Assembly (NCBI RefSeq): GCF_003751305.1
Contig: NZ_RJKV01000001.1
Span: 248,001 to 312,000 of the forward strand
DNA: 64,000 nt
Source of the DNA: Stenotrophomonas rhizophila
GTDB taxonomy: Bacteria; Pseudomonadota; Gammaproteobacteria; Xanthomonadales; Xanthomonadaceae
Reading direction: 5' to 3'
Shown: positions 58,331-64,000 of the stretch, piece after piece
How positions within the stretch are numbered: position 1 is the stretch's first letter
Layout of the letters: each line of letters begins with the position of its first letter
Position numbers and translations under genes: made by a program
The notes under the pieces: generated by a model
The model's input: only the letters and a program-made list of their open reading frames with translations
What the model was told of the DNA's origin: nothing
The model's database searches: none

Positions 58331-59971
58331 TCAGCGGCGGTCCAGGTCCGGGTCGTCGATCCCCTGCCGGCGCATTTCCAGCACGGTCGGGGTAATGCTC
58401 TCGATCCGGGCATCGACCCGGGCCCGGACCACGTAATCCAGGCTTGGCTGCCGCTTCAGCGCCTGCAGCTGGATCAAGGCCTGCTCGGGGCGGCCGCTCA
58501 GGAAGGCGGCCTCGGCGTAGGCCTCGCTGGCCCGGGTGGTATCGCCGGCCAGTTCGCTGGCACGGGCGAAGCGCTGCTGGAAGACCGGATCATTGCCGCT
58601 TTGCGACAGCATCGGGCGCAGCATCGCCTGCGCGCGCTGGCCGGCCTCGCGCCCGCCCTGCTCGTTGAGGATCGAGGCGTAGGTCAGCGCGACCGGGCGG
58701 CTGCCGGGATGCTGGCGCATCAGGCTCTCGAAGCGCGCATTGGCCTGCGCCTGCTGGCCCGAGCGCGACTCCGCCTCGCCCAGTGCCAGGGCCACCCAGA
58801 CATTGTCCGGATGATCGCGCAGCAACTCGGTGAGGTCGCGGGTGGCCTGTGCCGCCGCACTGTTGCGCAGCCGGCCCAGCGCGAGCCCATACCGTTGCGG
58901 CTCGGTCAGCCCGTTCTTCTGCGCGCGCTGCAGGCTTTCGTACTCGCTGATCACATCGGCGGGGGTATCGGCGCTGAGCACGCGCAGGCGCTCGCGCGCC
59001 CACTCGAACTGGCCCGTGCTGCCGCGGCTGAGTGAATTGACCGAAATCTGCATCGAGGCCGGCAGCAAGGGGTTGCTCCGCCGCACCAGCGGATCGGACA
59101 ACGCCGGGTCGGCCGGGTTCACCCGCTCCTGGCGCACCCCGCCCGGCACCTCGGTGGTGAGCAGCACCGTGTCCTTCTTCATCTGCTCGGCGCGGGCCTT
59201 TGCCTCGCTGATACGGGTGGTGGTGACCGGGTGGGTCTGCAGGAAATCCGGCACGCTGTAGCCGCCCTGATTGCCCCGCATCGAGGCCGACATGCGCTCG
59301 AAGAAACCGGCCATGGCATCCACGTCGTAACCGCTGCGGGCCAGGGTGCGGATGCCCAGGCGGTCGGCCTCGGACTCATTGGAACGGGTGTAATTGATCT
59401 GGCGCTGCTGCATCAGCCCCATGCCGGAGGTGATCGCGGCCATGGTGGCGTCACCGGAGGAGCTGCCCCCGGCCTGCTGCGCGGCCACGACCGCGGCCAG
59501 CATGCCCAGCAGGATCGGGATCTGGTCGCGCTGGGCGCGCTCCACCCCGCGCAGCACGTGCTGCTGGGTGACGTGGGCGATTTCGTGCGACAGCACCGCG
59601 GCCACTTCGTCCTCGCGTTCGGCAGTCAGCACCAGGCCCGCATTCACGCCGATGTAACCGCCCAGGGTGGCAAAGGCGTTGATCTGCCGGTCCTTGAGCA
59701 TGAAGAACGTGTAGGACTGGCGCGGCTGGGCACTGTTGGAGCCCAGCCGGGCGCCCATGGTCTGCAACCAGTCGTCGACCAGCGGGTCGTCGAGCAGGAA
59801 GCCGTAGTTGCGCAGTTCGCGCAGCATCATCCCGCCATACTCGGCCTGCCGGGCCGGGGTCAGCAGCTCGCCGGCCGAGGATCCGATGTCCGGCAGCTTG
59901 CTTTCCTGGGCGCCGGCCAACGGCACCGCCAAGGCCAGGGTCAACGCGGCAGAGAGCAGCAAAGGGCGCAA
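58331..59971 (-). CDS. bepA: M48 family metalloprotease with TPR-like C-terminus (BepA-like)
   Basis: BepA (YfgC) is a periplasmic protease and chaperone that helps or removes outer-membrane proteins such as LptD. The start is a TTG at 59971, backed by AGGAG six bases upstream and by the signal peptide it opens (MRPLLLSAALTLALAVPLAGA). The zinc site is HEIAH in VAAVLSHEIAHVTQQH, with the third ligand region SNESEADRLGIRTLA. The C-terminal half is helical and repeat-like (ALALGEAESRSGQQAQANARFE). At 546 residues it is longer than E. coli BepA (487). Confidence 0.88.
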   Translation of the reverse strand: MRPLLLSAALTLALAVPLAGAQESKLPDIGSSAGELLTPARQAEYGGMMLRELRNYGFLLDDPLVDDWLQTMGARLGSNSAQPRQSYTFFMLKDRQINAFATLGGYIGVNAGLVLTAEREDEVAAVLSHEIAHVTQQHVLRGVERAQRDQIPILLGMLAAVVAAQQAGGSSSGDATMAAITSGMGLMQQRQINYTRSNESEADRLGIRTLARSGYDVDAMAGFFERMSASMRGNQGGYSVPDFLQTHPVTTTRISEAKARAEQMKKDTVLLTTEVPGGVRQERVNPADPALSDPLVRRSNPLLPASMQISVNSLSRGSTGQFEWARERLRVLSADTPADVISEYESLQRAQKNGLTEPQRYGLALGRLRNSAAAQATRDLTELLRDHPDNVWVALALGEAESRSGQQAQANARFESLMRQHPGSRPVALTYASILNEQGGREAGQRAQAMLRPMLSQSGNDPVFQQRFARASELAGDTTRASEAYAEAAFLSGRPEQALIQLQALKRQPSLDYVVRARVDARIESITPTVLEMRRQGIDDPDLDRR

Positions 59972-60113
59972 ACGGAGCTCCTGGGGGGATGACGGACGAC
60001 AGCGTGACAGGGCCAGTGCAACCTGCGGTTAAACCACAGTGTTGCGGCGGTGACATGGAAAATCCAGCAGACCGCTACCATATACAGACCAACGTTCCGC
60101 TGTGGAGTTTCCC

Positions 60114-60413
60114 GTGAGCCAAGATGCTGTTACCCCCCCGGGTGGTGCGCCCGCCATCACCATCTACTCGACCGCGGTGTGCCCGTACTGTGTGGCCGCC
60201 AAGAACTTCCTGAAGAGCAAGGGCCGCGAGTGGACCGAGGTCCGGATCGACCTGGACGCCGCCGAGCGCGAGAAGATGATGGCCAAGACCCGCCGCACCA
60301 GCGTGCCGCAGATTTTCGTCGGCGAGGTCCATGTGGGCGGCTACGACGACATGATGGCGCTGCACCGCGCCGGCAAGCTGGAGCCGCTGCTGGCCGGGCA
60401 GGACCCGGCATGA
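60114..60413 (+). CDS. grxC: Glutaredoxin 3 (GrxC)
   Basis: The dithiol glutaredoxin reduces protein disulfides with glutathione. The GTG at 60114, with GGAG six bases upstream, gives 99 residues; a GTG at 60102 is less well placed because the GGAG would then lie inside the gene. The active site is CPYC (Cys23, Cys26) in YSTAVCPYCVAAKNFL, and the glutathione-binding TSVPQIFVGEVHVGGYDD segment is intact. Its TGA overlaps the next ATG (ATGA), so the two genes are translationally coupled. Confidence 0.92.
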   Translation: MSQDAVTPPGGAPAITIYSTAVCPYCVAAKNFLKSKGREWTEVRIDLDAAEREKMMAKTRRTSVPQIFVGEVHVGGYDDMMALHRAGKLEPLLAGQDPA

Positions 60414-60802
60414 GCGCGGCCGATGACGGCAGCAAGGACCGCATCGCCGAATTCACCGAGTTCCGCCAGCGCATGAACCAGCGCATCCTGGGCGAGCCCA
60501 ATCAGGTCGTGCGCCGCTTTTTCGCGCTGGACACCCAGACCTACCAGGCTGGTGCGCTGGATGTGAAGACCAAGGAGCTGCTGGGCCTGGTCGCCTCGAT
60601 GGTGCTGCGCTGCGATGACTGCATCAGCTACCACGTGGCCCAGTGCAAGGACGCCGGCGTGACCCGCGAGGAGTTCTTCGAGACCTTCTCGGTCGGCCTG
60701 GTGGTCGGCGGTTCCATCGTGATCCCGCACCTGCGCCGCGCCGTGGACTTCCTGGATCAGCTCGAAGGTGGCGCCGAAGCGCCGGCCGTTCACGAGCATT
60801 GA
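60410..60802 (+). CDS. Carboxymuconolactone decarboxylase / AhpD-like protein
   Basis: The 130-residue protein has the AhpD-like redox core: an upstream Glu (KTKELLGL) and Cys68-x-x-Cys71-x3-His75 in LRCDDCISYHVAQC, all helices otherwise. AhpD-type proteins pass electrons to peroxiredoxins or act as small peroxidases; the family also holds decarboxylases, which usually lack the CxxC pair. The ATGA overlap with grxC links it to glutathione-dependent thiol chemistry. No ahpC is nearby. Confidence 0.85.
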   Translation: MSAADDGSKDRIAEFTEFRQRMNQRILGEPNQVVRRFFALDTQTYQAGALDVKTKELLGLVASMVLRCDDCISYHVAQCKDAGVTREEFFETFSVGLVVGGSIVIPHLRRAVDFLDQLEGGAEAPAVHEH

Positions 60803-60828
60803 GCCGGGGCCGTGATGGCCCCGCCGCG

Positions 60829-60851
60829 GTAGAGCCGACCGTTGGTCGGCT
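60829..60851 (+). repeat. SMAG/GTAG-type hairpin
   Basis: GTAG (60829-60832) heads AGCCGACC (60833-60840) / GGTCGGCT (60844-60851). A 7-bp hairpin without T-run, CGGGGCC/GGCCCCG (60805-60823), lies just before it after the AhpD-like gene. Confidence 0.8.
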
Positions 60852-60963
60852 GCTCCGGCACCCCGGCAATGGCGTCGCCCCCCGGTGGCGCACCGTTCAG
60901 GTGCGAGGCCATGTCCCCATCGACCAACCGTCGGTGCCTTTCCATGGTTCAGCACCCCCTGAT

Positions 60964-60986
60964 TGCCGGCCAGCGGCCGGCACTAC
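60964..60986 (-). repeat. SMAG/GTAG-type hairpin
   Basis: TGCCGGCC (60964-60971) / GGCCGGCA (60975-60982), then CTAC (60983-60986). It faces the copy at 60829, 113 bp away. Confidence 0.8.
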
Positions 60987-61006
60987 CGATCGCGTCTGGA
61001 GAGGAG

Positions 61007-61041
61007 CCCCCTTCTGTTGAAGGGGGCGCGCCAACGGCGCG
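61007..61041. repeat. Two-hairpin dispersed element, copy 2
   Basis: CCCCCTTC (61007-61014) pairs with GAAGGGGG (61019-61026), followed by CGCGCC-AAC-GGCGCG (61027-61041). It matches the element at 33568-33604; the last stem pair of the first hairpin differs in both arms (C-G here, G-C there), keeping the fold. Apart from these repeats and the promoter below, 60803-61207 holds no gene. Confidence 0.75.
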
Positions 61042-61083
61042 GGGTAGAGGAGGCATGCGCGGGCAGTTCTGCCTTGCCCGCCT

Positions 61084-61129
61084 TGGACCAATGGCCTATT
61101 TGGGGTCCATTGGGCGGGTAAGGCATAAT
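61084..61129 (+). promoter_or_regulatory. Candidate promoter and dyad upstream of isocitrate dehydrogenase
   Basis: TTGGGG (61100-61105) and CATAAT (61124-61129), 18-bp spacer, form a plausible promoter about 80 bp before the gene. It is overlapped by inverted repeats TGGACC/GGTCCA (61084-61089, 61104-61109) and CCAATGG/CCATTGG (61088-61094, 61107-61113), which could be an operator. Confidence 0.4.
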
Positions 61130-61207
61130 TGCCGATGAAACTTCCCTTGCGCCCGCGCTTCGCGCACCTCACGGATGGCGCTCCCCCTCGGTTCGGAATA
61201 CACATCA

Positions 61208-62215
61208 ATGACGCAGAAAATCACGGTCATCCGCGGTGACGGCATCGGCCCGGAGATCATGGACGCTACCCTGTTCGTGCTCGGCAAGCTGGACACCGGC
61301 TTTGAATACGAAGACGCCGACGCGGGCCTGGTCGCGCTGGAAAAGCACGGCGATCTGATGCCGGCCTCCACGCTGGAGTCGATCGCACGCAACAAGATCG
61401 CGCTGAAGAGCCCGCTGACCACGCCGGTCGGTGGTGGCTTCACCTCGATCAACGTCAGTCTGCGTCGCCACTTCGACCTGTACGCCAATGTGCGTCCGGC
61501 GGTCTCGTTCCCGAACACCAAGTCGCGTTTCGGCGATGGCGTGGACCTGATCACCGTCCGTGAGAACACCGAAGGCGCGTACCTGGCCGAAGGCCAGGAA
61601 GTGTCGGCCGATGGCGAAACCGCCTTCTCCGGTACCCGCATCACCCGCAAGGGCTCCGAGCGCATCGTGCGCTACGCCTTCGAGCTGGCCCGCAGCACCG
61701 GCCGCAAGAAAGTCACCGCCGTGCACAAGGCCAACATCATCAAGTCGACCTCGGGCCTGTTCCTGGCCGTGGCGCGCGAAGTGGCGGCCAAGTACCCGGA
61801 CATCGAGTTCCAGGAAATGATCGTCGACAACTGCTGCATGCAGCTGGTGATGCGTCCGGAACAGTTCGACGTGATCGTGACCACCAACCTGTTCGGCGAC
61901 ATCATCTCCGACCTGTGCGCTGGTCTGGTGGGCGGCCTGGGCCTGGCCCCGGGCGCCAACATCGGTGAGAACGCGGCGATCTTCGAAGCCGTGCACGGCA
62001 CCGCGCCGGACATCGCCGGCCAGGGCAAGGCCAATCCGTGCGCGCTGCTGCTGGCCGCCGCGCAGATGCTGGACCACGTCGGCCAGGTCGAGAACGCCGA
62101 GCGCCTGCGCAAGGCCATCGTGGCCACGCTGGAAGCCAAGGATTCGCTGACCGGCGATCTGGGTGGCACCGGCAACACCATGGGCTTTGCCCAGGCCATC
62201 GCCAGCCGCCTGTAA
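61208..62215 (+). CDS. NAD-dependent isocitrate dehydrogenase
   Basis: The 335-residue enzyme belongs to the decarboxylating beta-hydroxyacid dehydrogenases and fits the NAD-type isocitrate dehydrogenase found in xanthomonads. The ATG at 61208 starts MTQKITVIRGDGIGPEIMD; the frame is open 11 residues upstream. Seen directly: NVSLRRHFDLYANVRP, TVRENTEGAYLAEGQE, the catalytic Lys in HKANIIKSTSG, DNCCMQLVMRPEQFDVIVTTN and EAVHGTAPDIAGQGKANP. Homoisocitrate or isopropylmalate dehydrogenase are related, but no leu genes are nearby. Confidence 0.88.
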   Translation: MTQKITVIRGDGIGPEIMDATLFVLGKLDTGFEYEDADAGLVALEKHGDLMPASTLESIARNKIALKSPLTTPVGGGFTSINVSLRRHFDLYANVRPAVSFPNTKSRFGDGVDLITVRENTEGAYLAEGQEVSADGETAFSGTRITRKGSERIVRYAFELARSTGRKKVTAVHKANIIKSTSGLFLAVAREVAAKYPDIEFQEMIVDNCCMQLVMRPEQFDVIVTTNLFGDIISDLCAGLVGGLGLAPGANIGENAAIFEAVHGTAPDIAGQGKANPCALLLAAAQMLDHVGQVENAERLRKAIVATLEAKDSLTGDLGGTGNTMGFAQAIASRL

Positions 62216-62236
62216 GCGCGCGGGTCGGTTGTGCAG

Positions 62237-62267
62237 AAAGCGGGGCGCTTCGGCGTCCCGCTTTTTT
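62237..62267 (+). terminator. Intrinsic terminator of isocitrate dehydrogenase gene
   Basis: AAAGCGGG (62237-62244) pairs with CCCGCTTT (62257-62264), with further pairing to a TTCG loop and a T-run after it. Confidence 0.88.
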
Positions 62268-62424
62268 GTTGTCTGTTCAATGCCGGGTTCAATGGCGATC
62301 CGTAGGGAAGGTCATCCATCAATCTGTGCGAAATATGCACAGATGGTGTTCGGGTAGCTGGCTGTTGGTGCACGGATCCGGCGCGCACCATGCACGTCAT
62401 CCCAACCACAGCAGGAGCTTTCCC

Positions 62425-63123
62425 ATGAACTTCGCCTCCCTGATCAGCCTGGCCGGCATCCTCGGTGTCGCCACCGCGTCCGCCCAGCCCGCCGCCGAGC
62501 CGGCTCACCCGACCATCCGCCACATGGCTGGCGCGCAGGACACGAGCGCATTGCCGGCTGGCAAGACCGCGTTGGTGGTGATCGATTTCCAGAACGAATA
62601 CTTCGCTGGTGGCCGCATGCCCATCCCTGATGGCGATGCCGCTCTGGCCCAGACCCGCCGCCTGGTGGACTTCGCCGATGCCCACAAGATCCCGGTCATC
62701 CACGTCCAGCACGTCCTGCCGGCCGGGGCGCCGCTGTTCGCCGAAGGCCGCCGCACGGTCCAGTTCCACCCGCAGATGCAGCCGCGCAAGGGCGAGCAGG
62801 TGATCGCCAAGGACAACGTCAGCGTGTTCGCCGGTGCCTCCGGCCCGGTGCTGGAGCGGGCGCTGAAGGACGCCGGGATCGACACGCTGATCATCGCCGG
62901 GTTGCAGACCCATGCCTGTGTCGCCGGCGCCGCCCGTGATGCCGCGCCGAAGGGCCTGAACGTGATCGTCTCCTCCGATGCCACCGCGAGCCGCACTCTG
63001 GATCTGCACGATGGCCGCCAGGTCGGCCACGCCCTCCTGCACGCCGCAGCCCTGGCCAGCATCGAGGACACCTACGGCACCGTGCTGGCCACCGATCAGA
63101 TCCTGGCGCTGCCGGTCCGCTGA
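62425..63123 (+). CDS. Exported isochorismatase-family cysteine hydrolase
   Basis: The ATG at 62425 (AGGAG upstream) gives 232 residues. A signal-peptide-like N-terminus (FASLISLAGILGVATASAQP) precedes a full isochorismatase-like hydrolase domain with the usual triad: Asp in ALVVIDFQNEYF, Lys in VIAKDNVSVF and Cys in GLQTHACVAGAARDA. Family members hydrolyse isochorismate, nicotinamide or other amides; most are cytoplasmic, so the signal peptide is unusual. A LysR regulator gene follows 63 bp downstream on the same strand. Substrate unknown. Confidence 0.82.
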   Translation: MNFASLISLAGILGVATASAQPAAEPAHPTIRHMAGAQDTSALPAGKTALVVIDFQNEYFAGGRMPIPDGDAALAQTRRLVDFADAHKIPVIHVQHVLPAGAPLFAEGRRTVQFHPQMQPRKGEQVIAKDNVSVFAGASGPVLERALKDAGIDTLIIAGLQTHACVAGAARDAAPKGLNVIVSSDATASRTLDLHDGRQVGHALLHAAALASIEDTYGTVLATDQILALPVR

Positions 63124-63186
63124 GCTGCACCGGCCTTGTTATGCTGCCGGCACCGCCACAGGGGCCGGCCGCTGCACGGGAGCGAG

Positions 63187-64000
63187 ATGGACCAGTTTTC
63201 CGCGATGAAGGCATTCCGCAGCATCGTCGATGCGGGCAGTTTCACCGCCGCCGCCGAGCGTCTGGACACCACCCATTCGTCGATGTCGCGGCAGCTGCGC
63301 CAGCTGGAAGCGCACCTGGGGTCACGCCTGCTGGATCGCAACAGCCGCCGGCTGACATTGACCGAAGCCGGGCGGACCTACTACCAGGACTGTGTGGATA
63401 TCCTGGACCGGCTGGAGGTGGCCGAGCAGCGCCTGCAGGCCGATCACGACGCACCCAGCGGGTTGCTGCGGGTCAGTGCACCGCTGGTGATCGGCACGCT
63501 GGAACTCTCTCAATGGTTGCCTGCCTTTCTGGACCAGTACCCCGGCATCGCGCTGGATCTGTCCTGCGATGATCGCCAGGTCGATCTGATCGGGGGTGGT
63601 TACGACATGGCCCTGCGCATCGCCGGGCCATTGGCCGACAGCACGCTGGTGGCGAGCGAACTGGCTGTGACCGACATGGTGCTGGTGGCAGCGCCGCGCT
63701 ACATCGCGCAATGGGGGCTGCCGCGCCAGCCAACGGATCTGGCCCGACATGCGCTGATCGGGTTCGCTGGCGCGCGTGGGCCGGTGGCGTGGTCACTGAC
63801 CTCCGCACGAGGCGTGCAGAGCGAGATCCAACCGCAGGGGCGGCTGCGCGTGGATGCGATCCCGGCGCTGTACGCGGCCGTTCTGGCGGGGCAGGGCATC
63901 GCTGCGTTCACCCGCCTGACCGTGCAGGACGATCTACTGCATGGTCGTCTGGTGCGCGTTCTTCCGCAGCATCATGCCGGGCGCCGGCACTACTACGCGG
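63187..64000 (+). CDS. LysR-family transcriptional regulator (3' truncated by window edge)
   Basis: The frame is open from the ATG at 63187 (GGGAG upstream) to the window end, giving 271 codons of an expected 295-310. The N-terminal winged helix-turn-helix is clear: MDQFSAMKAFRSIVDAGSF, TAAAERLDTTHSSMSRQLRQLE and LGSRLLDRNSRRLTLTEAG. The effector-binding domain follows (GLLRVSAPLVIGTLELSQWLPAFLDQYPGIALDL across about 96-129). It probably regulates itself or the exported hydrolase gene upstream; LysR genes are usually divergent from targets, so this is a guess. Confidence 0.92.
   Translation, partial: MDQFSAMKAFRSIVDAGSFTAAAERLDTTHSSMSRQLRQLEAHLGSRLLDRNSRRLTLTEAGRTYYQDCVDILDRLEVAEQRLQADHDAPSGLLRVSAPLVIGTLELSQWLPAFLDQYPGIALDLSCDDRQVDLIGGGYDMALRIAGPLADSTLVASELAVTDMVLVAAPRYIAQWGLPRQPTDLARHALIGFAGARGPVAWSLTSARGVQSEIQPQGRLRVDAIPALYAAVLAGQGIAAFTRLTVQDDLLHGRLVRVLPQHHAGRRHYYA

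Overview
The window is about 64 kb of high-GC gammaproteobacterial chromosome, most likely Stenotrophomonas or a very close Xanthomonadaceae relative. Three things point there. Ten short GTAG-headed hairpins match the SMAG family described in Stenotrophomonas maltophilia. A lipoprotein amidase closely matches, from memory, the S. maltophilia peptide amidase. The gene neighbourhoods are xanthomonad-like, with several TonB-dependent receptors, an S46 peptidase and an NAD-type isocitrate dehydrogenase. I see no rRNA, tRNA, CRISPR array, insertion sequence, integrase or prophage.

Layout. 1-6.4 kb: end of the spc ribosomal operon and the alpha operon (rplR, rpsE, rpmD, rplO, secY, rpsM, rpsK, rpsD, rpoA, rplQ), with several hairpin-rich gaps. 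6.4-20.3 kb: dsbB, a TonB-dependent receptor with a palindrome over its 5' side, class II DAHP synthase, an MscS channel, the peptide amidase, typA, ppiB, mdh and prpE. 20.5-27.5 kb: a hypothetical protein, a Suppressor-of-fused protein, a glutathione S-transferase, a SleB-like hydrolase, fadH, a YitT/YczE-type membrane protein and an alcohol dehydrogenase. 27.5-37.1 kb: an OmpA-family protein, a large unexplained inverted repeat, two small exported proteins sharing an EF-hand-like motif around an RsuA-type pseudouridine synthase, kbl and tdh split by a TorF-family porin, and an S46 peptidase.

37.3-43.6 kb: a histidine phosphatase, then folC, a SPOR protein, cvpA, purF and a DUF455 protein on one strand; folC-dedD-cvpA-purF is an order familiar from E. 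coli. 43.6-49.1 kb: a Tle1-like (DUF2235) lipase-type effector, an exported metzincin protease, lpxH, and a PAP2 phosphatase overlapping a GT4 glycosyltransferase. 49.2-58.3 kb: a large TonB-dependent receptor, then ppx, ppk1, phoR and phoB, all transcribed leftwards, with a good Pho box before phoB; this ties phosphate sensing to polyphosphate turnover. 58.3-64 kb: a BepA-like protease, glutaredoxin with an AhpD-like partner, NAD-isocitrate dehydrogenase, an exported isochorismatase-fold hydrolase and a LysR regulator cut off by the window end.

The region is mostly core genome. I found no convincing new multi-gene system. The best unexplained signals are the 153-bp nested inverted repeat at 29085-29237, the EF-hand-like protein pair, a SMAG dimer that supplies the stop codons of two convergent genes, a two-hairpin element present twice, and palindromes upstream of both TonB receptors.
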